Shown: positions 1 to 9,398 of the stretch, piece after piece
How the letters are laid out: every line of letters starts with the position of its first letter
Position numbering within the stretch: the first letter of the stretch is position 1
From: Methylobacterium aquaticum
GTDB lineage: Bacteria > Pseudomonadota > Alphaproteobacteria > Rhizobiales > Beijerinckiaceae
Assembly: GCF_016804325.1 (NCBI RefSeq)
Contig: NZ_CP043627.1
Coordinates: 1,749,001-1,813,000 of the forward strand
DNA: 64,000 nucleotides
Direction: 5' to 3'
Notes under the pieces: generated by a model
The model's input: only the letters and a program-made list of their open reading frames with translations
Told to the model about the DNA's origin: nothing
The model's database searches: none
Made by a program: the position numbers and the translations under genes

Positions 1-130
1 CGACGTGCAGGCCCGGCGTGCGCGGCGCCTGCGACAGGAACATCGAGCCGAACTTGCCGGCCCCGATCACCCCGATCCGCACCGGATGGCCGGCCGCCGC
101 CCGCGCGGCGAGCGTGTGGTACAGGCTCAT
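1..130 (-). CDS. NAD(P)-dependent oxidoreductase, SAF/homoserine-dehydrogenase-like (5' end only)
   Basis: Only the first 43 residues are present; the gene runs off the left edge. The protein begins MSLYHTLAARAAAG and then shows a Rossmann start, VRIGVIGAGKFGSMF, with a GxGxxG dinucleotide-binding loop. This N-terminus resembles the alphaproteobacterial Gfo/Idh/MocA-like or homoserine-dehydrogenase-like proteins that carry a C-terminal SAF domain; that assignment is from recall of the family and the substrate cannot be inferred. It is divergent from the VOC gene at 263. Confidence 0.6.
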   Translation of the reverse strand, partial: MSLYHTLAARAAAGHPVRIGVIGAGKFGSMFLSQAPRTPGLHV

Positions 131-262
131 GTCCCCTCCCCCGGGCAGCCGCCCTTCGTGTTTCCTGTCGGCGCGCGTGGCGGGCGCCGTTGCGGCAAGC
201 GTCACGGATCGGCAGCATGCGGTCAACCGGCGCGGATCGCCGGGCGGGGATGGGATACGGAC

Positions 263-697
263 ATGGCCTTCACCTTCGCGCGGCTGACCCCGGAACTCCT
301 GATCACCGACCTGACCCGAAGCCTGTATTTCTGGGTCGACATGATCGGATTCCGGGTCGCCTACGACCGGCCGGAGGAGGGCTTCGCCTATCTCGACCTC
401 GACGGGGCGCAGGTGATGCTGGAGACGCGCCACCCCGCCTCGCGGCAATGGCTGACCGGCCCGCTGGAGGCGCCGCTGGGACGCGGCATCAATTTCGAGA
501 TCGCCGTCTCGGCCGTGGAGCCGATCCTGGCCCGGCTGGAGGCGGCCGGGTGGCCGCTCTTCATGGCGGTCGAGGACAAGTGGTACCGGGCCGGCGAGGT
601 CGAGATGGGCCAGCGGCAGTTCCTGGTCCAGGACCCGGATGGGTACCTGCTGCGTCCGGCCGCGAGCCTGGGGTCGCGGCCGGTGGGCGCGAGATAG
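263..697 (+). CDS. VOC family / bleomycin-resistance-like protein
   Basis: A 144-residue protein of the vicinal oxygen chelate fold. It has the pattern of BRP-type proteins: an N-terminal LLITDLTRSLYFWVDMIGF strand-helix, FAYLDLDGAQVMLE in the middle, and a C-terminal QFLVQDPDGYLLRP strand. The length fits a single-chain, two-module VOC protein. The usual metal ligands are not all evident, so drug or small-molecule sequestration is as likely as catalysis. The ATG at 263 was chosen because the VOC fold begins there; the frame upstream to position 5 is low-complexity and overlaps the divergent gene. No operon partner. Confidence 0.85.
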   Translation: MAFTFARLTPELLITDLTRSLYFWVDMIGFRVAYDRPEEGFAYLDLDGAQVMLETRHPASRQWLTGPLEAPLGRGINFEIAVSAVEPILARLEAAGWPLFMAVEDKWYRAGEVEMGQRQFLVQDPDGYLLRPAASLGSRPVGAR

Positions 698-776
698 ATG
701 AACCACGCTCCGTTCGAAGAATCGAGCTAAAACCCTCGGACTTGTTTGACCTGATCCACAGTCCTGGTGCCCTCCT

Positions 777-914
777 CGTCATTCCGGGGCCGCGAAGCGG
801 AGCCCGGAATCCAGACGCTCAGATGGTAGAGAATGAAGCGGAACGAGGGCCGCTCTGTTCTGAACCATCCGCGGTTCTGGATTCCGGGCTCCGCTTCGCG
901 GCCCCGGAATGACG
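777..914. repeat. 37-bp-arm intergenic palindrome (family A)
   Basis: A perfect inverted repeat with arms at 777-813 and 878-914, centred on the motif CCGGGGCCGCGAAGCGGAG, separated by about 64 bases. It lies between the 3' ends of the convergent VOC gene and kup, so it could serve as a bidirectional terminator or mRNA 3' stabiliser. Only one copy was seen in this window. The rest of 698-964 holds no recognisable gene. Confidence 0.85.
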
Positions 915-964
915 GAGAGGATGGCAAAACTGCCGCGAGAGACGAGCCGGTCCCCGAAAAATCC

Positions 965-2911
965 TCAAATCTCGATCTCCGTCCCCACCTCCACCACCTG
1001 CCGGGTCGGCACGCAGAAGAAGGCGCCGGTGCGCTCGCCGTTGCGCATCATGAAGGCGAACAGCGTCTCGCGCCACGCCGCCATGCCGCGGTGGTTGCGC
1101 TTGGGGATGATCGTCTCGTGGCCGATGAAGACCGTGACGTCCTCGACGAAATCGGCCGGCAGCCCGCGATGCGCCACCGCGCAGGCGAGCCCGTCCGGGA
1201 TCGAGGCTTCCTCCATGTAGCCGTAGCGGAGCGTCACCCGGTAGAGGTCGGGGGCGATCCGGGTCACCTCGGCGCGCTCGGTCGCCGGCACCACCGGCTT
1301 CTCCTCGTAGAGCGCGGTGACGATGGTGCAGCGGGACGGCAGGGCACGGCTGCGCTCGAGGAGCCGGCTCATGTGGAGCGGGATGCCCCTGGTGGCCGAG
1401 GACAGGAAGGCGCCGGCCCCCGGCAGGCGGATCGGCGGATCGGCGTGCAGACGCGCCAGGAAGGCGTCCTCGTCCTGGCGGGCGCCGACCCGGGTGGCCT
1501 CGGTGAGCCGCGTGCCTTTGAGCCAGGTCAGCATCGTCACGGCGACGATCGCCGTGAGCACGAGGGGATACCAGCCGCCCTCGAACACCTTTACGCTGTT
1601 GGCGCCCAGGAACACGAGGTCGATCGTCAGGAAAGCGCCGTTGACCAGGAGGACGAGGAGCAGGCTGTAGCCCCAGCGCCGGGCGATGAGGCCCGCGAGC
1701 AGCGTCGTGATCGCCATCAGGAGCGAGACCGCGATGCCGTAGGCGCCGGCCAGCGCATCCGAGGTCTCGAAGATCAGCACGGCGCTTAAAGTGGCGATGG
1801 CCAGAAGCCAGTTCACCGCCGGCACGTAAATCTGGCCTTGCGCGTCCCGCGCCGTGTGGACGATGCGCACGAAGGGCAGGAAGCCGAGTTGCATCGCCTG
1901 CTGGGTCAGCGAGAACACGCCCGAGATGATCGCCTGCGAGGCGATGACGGTGGCGAGCGTGGCGAGCCCGATCAGCGGGTAATGCGCCCAGTCGGGGCTC
2001 AGATGATAGAACGGGTTCTCGATCGCGCCGGGCTCGGCGAGCAGCACGGCGCCCTGCCCGAAATAATTGATGACGAGGGCCGGCAGCACCAGCCCGAACC
2101 AGGCGAGCCGGATCGGCCGGGCGCCGAAATGGCCGAGATCGGCATACATCGCCTCGCCGCCGGTCACCGCCAGGAAGGCGGCACCCAGCATCGCGAAGCT
2201 GACGCCCCACCCGGCATGGGTCAGGAAGTCGACCGCCTTCAGCGGGTTGAGCGCCGCCAGGATCTGCGGCGCGTGCAGGATGCCCCCTAGGCCCAGCACG
2301 GCGATCACCACGAACCATGCCAGCATCACCGGCCCGAAGATCCGCCCGATGAATGCCGCACCCTTGCTTTGGATCAGAAAGAGCCCGACCAGGATGACGA
2401 GGGTGATCGGCACCACCGCGCGGGCAAGGCCCGGCGCCTCGACCTTCAGGCCCTCGACGGCGCTGAGCACCGAGATCGCCGGCGTGATCGCCCCGTCGCC
2501 GTAGAGGAGCGCGGCGCCGATCAGCCCGACCACCAGGAGGAGGCCGGCCCAGCTGCGCGGCTCGGCCTGGCGGGCGCCGAGCAGGGCCAGCATCGCCACG
2601 ATGCCGCCCTCGCCGTGGTTGTCGGCCCGCAGGATCAGCACCGCGTACTTGAACGACACCACGACGATGAGCGCCCACAGGATCAGCGACACCGCGCCGA
2701 TCACCGCGGCGGGCTCGGCCTGGCCGTGGCCGGCGGCCTTGACCGCCTCCTTGAAGGCATAGAGCGGGCTCGTGCCGATATCGCCGTAGACGACCCCGAG
2801 GGCACCGAGCAGCAGGGCCGGCTTCAGCCGCCGCTCCGGCTCCCGCGCCTCCGTCTTCGACGGATCCTCGTCCACCGTCGCGAGCTGACCCACGGGCGCC
2901 TCCGCCGGCAC
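965..2911 (-). CDS. kup: Low-affinity potassium transporter Kup
   Basis: An inner-membrane K+ uptake protein of the KUP/HAK/KT family (K+ with H+ symport), 648 residues, the usual length. After a short hydrophilic N-terminus it carries the family signature GVVYGDIGTSPLYAF near residue 40, then about twelve hydrophobic segments, followed by a C-terminal cytoplasmic domain of about 190 residues ending in RQVVEVGTEIEI. Family landmarks include ILRADNHGEGG and GGEAMYADLGHFG. It stands alone, with no K+ regulatory gene beside it. The 152-base gap on its 5' side separates it from the AbiEii-like gene. Confidence 0.96.
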   Translation of the reverse strand: MPAEAPVGQLATVDEDPSKTEAREPERRLKPALLLGALGVVYGDIGTSPLYAFKEAVKAAGHGQAEPAAVIGAVSLILWALIVVVSFKYAVLILRADNHGEGGIVAMLALLGARQAEPRSWAGLLLVVGLIGAALLYGDGAITPAISVLSAVEGLKVEAPGLARAVVPITLVILVGLFLIQSKGAAFIGRIFGPVMLAWFVVIAVLGLGGILHAPQILAALNPLKAVDFLTHAGWGVSFAMLGAAFLAVTGGEAMYADLGHFGARPIRLAWFGLVLPALVINYFGQGAVLLAEPGAIENPFYHLSPDWAHYPLIGLATLATVIASQAIISGVFSLTQQAMQLGFLPFVRIVHTARDAQGQIYVPAVNWLLAIATLSAVLIFETSDALAGAYGIAVSLLMAITTLLAGLIARRWGYSLLLVLLVNGAFLTIDLVFLGANSVKVFEGGWYPLVLTAIVAVTMLTWLKGTRLTEATRVGARQDEDAFLARLHADPPIRLPGAGAFLSSATRGIPLHMSRLLERSRALPSRCTIVTALYEEKPVVPATERAEVTRIAPDLYRVTLRYGYMEEASIPDGLACAVAHRGLPADFVEDVTVFIGHETIIPKRNHRGMAAWRETLFAFMMRNGERTGAFFCVPTRQVVEVGTEIEI

Positions 2912-3063
2912 GCCGGGGCGCCGTCGAAGGCCCCGCTGCCGCGATCAGGAACGCGGAGTCTCGCTTCCGGCTCCGTCGGGAGCATGGCCTAGGCGAGGAA
3001 GCCATATTTCAGCGGCATGGCCGGTTCGCGGCGCGGCCGGCGATCTCGGCCGGCGCGCCGAAC

Positions 3064-3735
3064 TCACAGGCCGAGGGCGACACGAAGCATTGTTTGAGTC
3101 GTCGATTGCGCCTCGACCGGCAGATGCCTGTTATGCGGCCGAAGCATGAGTTGCCCCATGAGGTTGGATGCGAATGCCGGGTCCATGGCCTCGGCAACGG
3201 CCAGCGCCTCGGTGCATCGATCCGCCCCGCACGCCTTCAACGCATCGACGACGTAGCTCTGGCCGCATTCTCGTGCGACAGCCGCAATGTCGAACATGTC
3301 TCGCGGTTGAAGCCGCGAGCCTCGGTAATAGACCTTCTTGGCAACGATCTCAGCCGGAGTTTCGACGCGGACGCTCCGACCACGGACCTCGGATGCTTTC
3401 GCGGAGGCATCGGTGATCGAACCACAACATATGAAATCGATCTCACCCAAACCGTCGAAGATCAACTTCAACACCCGCGCGCCGTCACTCTCATACTCAT
3501 CCGGCCATCGTTCCAGCACCAGATCTTGTGCAGCCGGGTTGAGGAAAGGCAGCAGCTGCGGATCATCCAGGAAGAGATCGATATCGTGACTTTCGCGATG
3601 ATCGATCTGCAACATCAGGGCCGTTCCACCGCCGAACGTCCAATCGAAGTCGTAGGCAATGTCTCTGGCCTGGTCGATGATGCTCAGCGACAGATCGAAC
3701 AGTCGTGACCATTGGCTCGGCCGCACGCGAGGCAT
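3064..3735 (-). CDS. AbiEii/AbiGii-type nucleotidyltransferase (toxin-like)
   Basis: A 223-residue protein of the DUF1814 / AbiEii nucleotidyltransferase family, the toxin class of type IV toxin-antitoxin and abortive-infection pairs. Visible family motifs are GGGTAL at 35-40, HRESHDIDLFLDD at 46-58 (the catalytic acidic pair), ETPAEIVAKKVYYRG with conserved lysines near 133-134, and QPRDMFDIA at 144-151. It lies 4 bases downstream of a small gene (3740-4003) that would be translated first, the arrangement expected of an antitoxin-toxin pair. The partner does not look like AbiEi, so this may be a variant pair or an orphan enzyme. Activity is inferred from motifs only. Confidence 0.85.
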   Translation of the reverse strand: MPRVRPSQWSRLFDLSLSIIDQARDIAYDFDWTFGGGTALMLQIDHRESHDIDLFLDDPQLLPFLNPAAQDLVLERWPDEYESDGARVLKLIFDGLGEIDFICCGSITDASAKASEVRGRSVRVETPAEIVAKKVYYRGSRLQPRDMFDIAAVARECGQSYVVDALKACGADRCTEALAVAEAMDPAFASNLMGQLMLRPHNRHLPVEAQSTTQTMLRVALGL

Positions 3736-3739
3736 ACTC

Positions 3740-4003
3740 TCAAGCCGACAGAGGCAACGGATATCCAGCCTTGACCGCGAACTGAGCGGCGACGCTTCGT
3801 ACCCGCCCCTCGTCGATACCCATGAAAGCGATAAACTGCTTTTGAAGCTCTTCGCTTACCTCGGAGAAGAACGCAAAAACCGAGGCATCATCGGCATTGA
3901 CGCTGGCCGGATCCGAGATCTTGGCGGCGAGCTGATGCGCCGAGAGGTCGGCCCCATAGGGCGCGTTCACCGTCGACAGCACTTTCGTCGCCACCCCAAC
4001 CAT
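3740..4003 (-). CDS. Small protein upstream of AbiEii-like gene, possible antitoxin partner
   Basis: An 87-residue, acidic, Ala-rich protein with no domain I recognise and no evident helix-turn-helix. The ATG at 4003 is preferred to a GTG six bases upstream because a GGGAGG ribosome-binding site lies about six bases before the ATG and overlaps the GTG. The stop is followed after four bases by the AbiEii-like start, so the two are almost certainly co-transcribed. Known AbiEi antitoxins are much larger (about 180 residues or more) with an N-terminal winged helix, so an antitoxin role is inferred from position alone. The C-terminal FSEVSEELQKQFIAFMGIDEG segment looks helical. Confidence 0.65.
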   Translation of the reverse strand: MVGVATKVLSTVNAPYGADLSAHQLAAKISDPASVNADDASVFAFFSEVSEELQKQFIAFMGIDEGRVRSVAAQFAVKAGYPLPLSA

Positions 4004-4103
4004 GACCACCTCCCGATCGGTCGGATAACCGTCGATTTATCTAGTCGTTTGCAATGTCTCGAACAAGAACTCGCAGACGGCCAGATCGGGACGGGAAGCC
4101 ACC

Positions 4104-4133
4104 GCATCGGACAACCTCGCATCGGACAACCTC
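4104..4133. repeat. Two tandem copies of a 15-bp unit
   Basis: GCATCGGACAACCTC is repeated perfectly twice (4104-4118 and 4119-4133), followed by a decaying third start (GCATGGG). It sits 64 bases before the start of the PRISE-type reductase. Two other 15-bp tandem repeats occur at 11076 and 15936. Confidence 0.8.
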
Positions 4134-4197
4134 GCATGGGACCCGACACGCCCGCACGCGTTGTCCCGCCGACCAAGTGCGAACAAAGGGACCGGAC

Positions 4198-5259
4198 ATG
4201 ACGGAGACCGTGCTGATCGTCGGCGCCAGCGGAATCGTTGGCAGCGCTGCCGCAACGGTGATGGGGAAGGCCGGCTGGACGGTGCTGGGACTCGCCCGCA
4301 ACCCGACGGCACAAGAGGGGGTCTTGCCGGTCGCCGCCGACCTGCAGGATCCGGATGGGCTGAAGGCGGCCTTGGCGCCGCACCGCCCGACCCGGGTGGT
4401 GCTCTCGACCTGGATGCGCCGGCCGACCGAGGCCGAGATGATCCGGGTCAACGGCGCGATGGTGCGCAACCTCCTCGACGCGCTGCGGCCGGCCGGGAGC
4501 GTGCGCCACGTCGCGCTGGTGACGGGGCTCAAGCACTATCTCGGGCCGTTCGAGGCCTACGGGAAGGGCGCGGTGCCCCAGACCCCGTTCCGCGAGGAGC
4601 AGGGCCGGCTGCCGGTCGAGAACTTTTATTACGCCCAGGAAGACGAGGTCTTCGCGGCGGCCAGGCGCGACGGCTTCTCGTGGAGCGTGCATCGCCCGCA
4701 CACGATCATCGGCAAGGCGGTCGGCAACGCGATGAACATGGGCACGACGCTCGCCGTCTATGCCACGCTCTGCCGCGAGACCGGCCGGCCGTTCCGCTTC
4801 CCCGGTTCGCCGATGCAGTGGAACGGGCTCACGGACATGACCGACGCGCGGTTGCTGGCCCGCCACCTGCTCTGGGCCTCGACCGTGCCCCAGGCGGCAA
4901 ACCAGGACTTCAACGTGGTGAACGGCGACGTCTTCCGCTGGAGCTGGATGTGGGAGCGGATCGCCGCCTGGTTCGGGCTCGAGCCGGCGCCCTTCGACGG
5001 CACGATCCGGCCGCTCGAACAGCAGATGGCCGGCGATGCGCCGCTCTGGGCCGGGATCGCGAAGAAGTACGACCTCGCCGAGCCGGAGCTCGACCGCCTC
5101 GCCTCGCCCTGGCACACGGATGCGGATCTCGGCCGGCCGATGGAGGTCGTCACCGACATGAGCAAGAGCCGCCGCCTCGGCTTCCTCGACTACCAGCCAA
5201 CCGAGGATGCCTTCCTCGACCTGTTCGCGCGACTGCGCGCCGACCGGCTGATCCCCTGA
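4198..5259 (+). CDS. PRISE-family NAD(P)-dependent SDR reductase (progesterone 5-beta-reductase/iridoid synthase-like)
   Basis: A 353-residue extended short-chain dehydrogenase. It opens with the nucleotide-binding [13 protein letters not shown] loop and has the motifs that separate PRISE enzymes from ordinary epimerases: [25 protein letters not shown] near residue 142 (carrying the active-site Tyr) and [11 protein letters not shown] near 162. Family members reduce C=C bonds of activated enones; bacterial substrates are mostly unknown. The ATG at 4198 gives the correct family N-terminus. It is monocistronic, with 118 bases to the next gene. The upstream leader holds a 15-bp tandem repeat. Confidence 0.85.
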   Translation: MTETVLIVGASGIVGSAAATVMGKAGWTVLGLARNPTAQEGVLPVAADLQDPDGLKAALAPHRPTRVVLSTWMRRPTEAEMIRVNGAMVRNLLDALRPAGSVRHVALVTGLKHYLGPFEAYGKGAVPQTPFREEQGRLPVENFYYAQEDEVFAAARRDGFSWSVHRPHTIIGKAVGNAMNMGTTLAVYATLCRETGRPFRFPGSPMQWNGLTDMTDARLLARHLLWASTVPQAANQDFNVVNGDVFRWSWMWERIAAWFGLEPAPFDGTIRPLEQQMAGDAPLWAGIAKKYDLAEPELDRLASPWHTDADLGRPMEVVTDMSKSRRLGFLDYQPTEDAFLDLFARLRADRLIP

Positions 5260-5377
5260 CGATCCGCTGGCGCTGACAAAGCACAGGCCTGACAGCTCGA
5301 CCGCAAGACGCGGCCGTAGAGTAGGAATTGCTTCAGACCTCACCGCTATGCTCCCGGCGGTGAGGAGATACGGAAGA

Positions 5378-7759
5378 ATGTCCATCAGGGCGCGCGTATT
5401 CGGGGGGTTCGGGCTGATCCTCCTGCTGACGGTCGCGGTAGCGGCGATCGGATGGCACAGCCTGACGGGTTTCGCCCGGCGGGTCGACACGGCCAACGCG
5501 GCGCAGATGCTGGCGGGCGAGATCGGGGAACTGGCACTCGCCACCGACCGCGCCCTGAAGAGCGACGATGCGCGCCGGGACGAGGCGCTGACGGCGGCGA
5601 TCGGCCGGGTGCGGGCCAGTGCCGGCGCCTTCTCGGGCCGCCTCGCCGACGACCCGCAGGCGGCGGCCGCGGCTTCCGGCATCGCGGGCGCCCTCGACGG
5701 GTTCGAGACCGCCGTGAAGGCCCTCAGTGGCCAGAAGGCGGCGGCGCGGGCGCTCCAGAGCCGCCACGCCGCCCTGATCACCGATTTGCAGACCACCGTG
5801 ACCGGCATCGGCGCGGCGCAGGAGCGCCAGCTCGCCGAGGCCGGCAAGGCCCTCGACAAGGCGCTGGCCGACCAGAAGACCGCCACCAACACCGCCGTCG
5901 TCGTCGCCTTCGCGATCCGCTCGGCCCTCGAGATGCAGGTGCTGCAGGCCGGCTATCTCGCGGGTGACGACGAGGACGGCAAGCTTGAGTGGCAGTCGAA
6001 GGTCAATTCCGTCGCCGTGCTGCTGCGCCGCCTGGGCGCGATGACCTCGGTCGAGACCGTCGAGCCGGCGCTCACGGCCCTCAATGCCTACGGCGCCAAG
6101 ATCGACGAGCCGGTCGCGGCCGGCGGCAAGGCGGCGCTCCGGGACGAGCTCGCGCCGGTCTTCGGCAGCCTGATCGTCGGCCTGCGCCAGGTCGAGCAGG
6201 CGCAGAACAACGCCCAGACCGCCGCCCAGGTGACCTTGCGCCAGCAGCAGGACAAGGTCGCCGCGGCCACCGGCCTGCTCGTCGCCAGCGGCAAGGCGAT
6301 CGCGAGCGCCAAGGAGGCCGAGAGGCTGGAGCAGCGCCTGATCCTGACGCGCGATGCCGACGCCGCCCCGACCCTCGACGCCACCGCCGCCGCGCTGATC
6401 GAGCAGGGCGAGACGATCCTCTACGGCGACATCGACGCCGCCACGCAAGGCGTGCTGCGCGGCCTGAACGCCAAGGTGCGCGAGTTCAAGGACAGCATTC
6501 CGGACATCGTGAAGGCCAACGAGGCTCAGGCGACGATCTTCGCCGATCTCGACCGGCGCTCGGCCGAGCTGGTCTCGGCGGCGCAGGGCATCGGCGCGAG
6601 CGAGCTCGCCCAGCTCGGCGCCGAGCGCGACCGGGCGCAGTGGCTGCTCGCCGGCGGCGTGGCGCTCGCCTGCGCCATCGGGGCGGCGCTCGCCCTGCTG
6701 ATCGGGCGCGGCATCACCCGGCCGATCGACCGGCTCTCGGGCGCCATGCGGCGGCTCGCCGGCGGCGACCTCGCCACCGAGGTCCCGGCGCAAGGCCGCC
6801 GCGACGAGATCGGCGCCATGGCGGGCACCGTGCGGGTGTTCCGCGAGGCGCTCATCGCCAAGGCCGAGGCCGATCGGGCCGCCGGGGCGGAAGCCGCCGC
6901 CAAGGCCGAGCGCGCCGCGCGCCTCGACGCCGTGACCCGCAGCTTCGAGGCCAACGTGGTGGCGATGACCGGGACGTTGGCCGAGGCCGCCGCCGGCATG
7001 GAGGCGACCGCCCGCACCATGACCCAGGCCGCCGAGACCACCAACGGCCGCTCGGCCGAGGTGGCGGGCGCCGCCGAGCAGACGCTCGCCAACGTCCAGA
7101 TGGTGGCGGCGGCGAGCGAGGAGCTGTCGGTCTCGATCGGCGGCATCGCCGCCCAGGTGGCCCAGTCCTCGGACATCGCCCGCGACGCGGTCGACCAGGC
7201 GCGGCGCACCGACGAGACGGTGCAGCGCCTGGTGCAATCCGCCGACCAGATCGGCGACATCGTCAACCTGATCTCGTCGATCGCCGGGCAGACCAACCTG
7301 CTCGCCCTCAACGCAACCATCGAGGCGGCCCGGGCCGGCGAGGCGGGCCGGGGCTTCGCGGTCGTCGCGGCGGAGGTCAAGGACCTGGCGAGCCAGACCA
7401 GCCGCGCCACCGCCGAGATCGCCCAGCAGATCGGCCACATCCAGGAGACCACCGGCGGCGTCGTGCAGGCGATCCGGGACATCTCGGGGGTGATCGAGCG
7501 GATGTCGGAGATCGCCGAGGGTGTCGCCGGCGCGGTCGACCAGCAGGGTTCGGCGACCCAGGAGATCGCCCGCAACGTCCAGCATGCCGCGCAGGGCACG
7601 CAGGCCGTGACGACCGGCATCGTGGCGGTGCAGCGCGAGGCCGGCAGCACGGGGGCGGCGGCTGCCGAGGTGCTCGGGGCGGCGGATCGGCTCGGGCGCT
7701 ATGCTGGCGAATTGGAGCGCGAGGTGGCGGTGTTCCTCGAGGGGGTGAAGGCGGCCTGA
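5378..7759 (+). CDS. Methyl-accepting chemotaxis protein (HAMP, MCP signalling domain)
   Basis: A transmembrane chemoreceptor of about 793 residues. It has an N-terminal membrane helix ([19 protein letters not shown]), a long, mostly helical periplasmic sensor of nearly 400 residues rich in Ala/Glu/Lys, a second helix before [11 protein letters not shown] near 442, a HAMP domain ending in [12 protein letters not shown], and the methyl-accepting coiled coil with the invariant hairpin [19 protein letters not shown] near 637. It would signal through CheW/CheA to the flagellar motor. The long helical sensor resembles helical-bimodular types. I prefer the ATG at 5378, ten bases after GAGGAG, over the ATG at 5348. 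No chemotaxis gene is adjacent. Confidence 0.93.
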   Translation: MSIRARVFGGFGLILLLTVAVAAIGWHSLTGFARRVDTANAAQMLAGEIGELALATDRALKSDDARRDEALTAAIGRVRASAGAFSGRLADDPQAAAAASGIAGALDGFETAVKALSGQKAAARALQSRHAALITDLQTTVTGIGAAQERQLAEAGKALDKALADQKTATNTAVVVAFAIRSALEMQVLQAGYLAGDDEDGKLEWQSKVNSVAVLLRRLGAMTSVETVEPALTALNAYGAKIDEPVAAGGKAALRDELAPVFGSLIVGLRQVEQAQNNAQTAAQVTLRQQQDKVAAATGLLVASGKAIASAKEAERLEQRLILTRDADAAPTLDATAAALIEQGETILYGDIDAATQGVLRGLNAKVREFKDSIPDIVKANEAQATIFADLDRRSAELVSAAQGIGASELAQLGAERDRAQWLLAGGVALACAIGAALALLIGRGITRPIDRLSGAMRRLAGGDLATEVPAQGRRDEIGAMAGTVRVFREALIAKAEADRAAGAEAAAKAERAARLDAVTRSFEANVVAMTGTLAEAAAGMEATARTMTQAAETTNGRSAEVAGAAEQTLANVQMVAAASEELSVSIGGIAAQVAQSSDIARDAVDQARRTDETVQRLVQSADQIGDIVNLISSIAGQTNLLALNATIEAARAGEAGRGFAVVAAEVKDLASQTSRATAEIAQQIGHIQETTGGVVQAIRDISGVIERMSEIAEGVAGAVDQQGSATQEIARNVQHAAQGTQAVTTGIVAVQREAGSTGAAAAEVLGAADRLGRYAGELEREVAVFLEGVKAA

Positions 7760-7789
7760 CGCCTGTCCTGCGACGGATGTAAAGCAACA

Positions 7790-7820
7790 GGGGGATGCGG
7801 GCTCGCCCGCATCCCCCTTT
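7790..7820 (+). terminator. Rho-independent terminator after the chemoreceptor
   Basis: A perfect 12-bp stem (GGGGGATGCGGG at 7790-7801 and CCCGCATCCCCC at 7806-7817) with a four-base loop, followed by TTT. It lies 31 bases after the chemoreceptor stop and just before the 3' end of the convergent hydrolase gene. Confidence 0.85.
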
Positions 7821-7821
7821 C

Positions 7822-9281
7822 TCATTGCGACGGCGCGCCGGTCTTCGGCCCCGTCCAGACGACGTCGCCGTCGACGGCATAGGGGCGGCAATCCGGCTGC
7901 TTGGCACGGCAGCCGGCCAGCAACCCCGGCAAAGGGTCCTCGCCGACATTGGAGAAGGCCCAAGTGCCGTTCGGGGCGACCACGAAGGCGCGGGGGCGGC
8001 GGCTTGCCAGGAACTGGCGATAGCCCGCGCTACCGGCCTCATCGAGATGGGGAACCGCACCGACGTCGTCGATCGCCGCGAAGCCGCTTGCGGCCGGGAT
8101 CGGTGCGGGGCGCGTCCAGACCACATCGCCATTCACGGCGCAGACCTTGCACGCCTCGCTCGCCGCGCGGCATCACTGCAGGGCCCGCGCCAGGGGATCG
8201 AACCCGCCGGAGCTCTCCTCCACGCGCCGCCCGGGTGCGATCATGAAGGCGCGGGGATAGGGCCGGCTGAGGAAGGTCCGGTAGAGGTCGCGGTTCGACG
8301 GGCTCAGATGCGGGACGGACTCGACATCGCCGATAGCCGCGTACCCGCTGGGTGGGGGTGGGGTGAGCGGCAAGTACTCCGGATGGGTCACGGCCGTCGG
8401 CAGGCCGCGGCCGGCCAGGAACGCGTCGAGGCGGGGCGCGAAGAGCGGCAGGCTCTCGGAAAACGCGAGGAGCCGGTGCGAATCGTCCCGGAAGCGGCCA
8501 TAGGGATGATGTCGGTCGGGCACCGGCGGGCCGCGTAGGCGGCCCGCATCGCCCGCCACGTCGCTGCCGGGAAGAACCGGTCGTTGTCGCCGTAGATCCA
8601 GAGTGCGGGCACGCGGCTCCGGGCGCCGAAGCGGCGCATGGTGTCGATCAGCAGCCGTTCCCAGTTGTGGCATCCCGTCGATCTCAGGCCGCCGTGGAAA
8701 TCGACCACTGCCCGAATGCGCGGATCGCCCCAGGCACCGGTAGCGAGGGCGTTGAAGCCGCCGAAGCTCGCGCCCGCCACGATGGCGCGACGCGTATCGA
8801 GGGCGGGATCGCGGGCGAGGCCGTCGAGGATCGCCAGGATGTCGGCGGCGTTGTCGGCTCCGTGCTCGGCGAGCGCGCCGAGCGTGCAGGGCGTCCCCAA
8901 GGTCTTGCCTCCCGAGCGACCGTAGCCGCGCATCAATGGCGCCGCCACGGCATAGCCGCGTGAGAGGAAGTAGTAGGTCGCCACGGTGTCGGTCTCGCCC
9001 CGCATGCGGGGACGGGACGCGACCTCGGCGGAACCGTGATTCCAGACGACGACGGGAAACGGGCCCGGGCCCAGCGGAGTGGTCAGCACGACGTCGAGTT
9101 CGACCGGCCGCGCCGGATCGTCGGGCAGCATCGCGTCGCGCCGCTGGAGCGGGGCCGGAAACCACGGCACGCTGGGCTCCCCTGATCGGGGTTCCTGCAC
9201 CGGTTCCACCGCCCGCGCGGCACTCCCCGCCGGACCGGCGCCGAACACGAGGACAGCGCAGAGGGCGAGGCGCAGCAGCAT
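7822..9281 (-). pseudogene. Secreted alpha/beta hydrolase with two C-terminal 77-residue repeats, broken by a frameshift and a stop codon
   Basis: A dienelactone-hydrolase/acyl-peptidase-like protein with a signal peptide (MLLRLALCAVLVFGAGPAGSA from 9281), an oxyanion HG motif (VVVWNHGSAEV), the nucleophile elbow AGASFGGF and a YGDNDRFFP acid motif. Near 8498-8515 the frame is lost by one base: DIIP on one side continues as YGRFRDDSHRLLAFSES in the next frame, which holds the catalytic His. The restored frame then contains two tandem modules of 77 residues (GYAAIGDVESVPHL... and GFAAIDDVGAVPHL..., both ending in GDVVW). They align without gaps, and an in-frame TGA at 8173-8175 stands exactly where the second module has Gly. 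One frameshift plus one Gly-to-stop change thus interrupt a single gene. Confidence 0.8.
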
Positions 9282-9398
9282 GGGGAGGACTTTCGCGCGG
9301 GCGCCCCCGGCATTGGAAGGACGGCTGCACCTGCTTAGCGCGAGATCGTCCCTCCGCTTAAGCGATCGAGGGTTGCAATCCCCCATGAGTGCCGACGG

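Noticed and set aside
4104..4133. Reading the 15-bp tandem repeat as an operator for the AbiEii pair or the reductase
   Set aside because: The unit is not palindromic and no adjacent regulator is present; no evidence of a binding site.
5333..7963. A very long open frame opposite the chemoreceptor
   Set aside because: It is a GC-rich mirror frame of Arg/Gly/Asp-rich composition with no domain, fully explained by codon bias of the chemoreceptor on the other strand.
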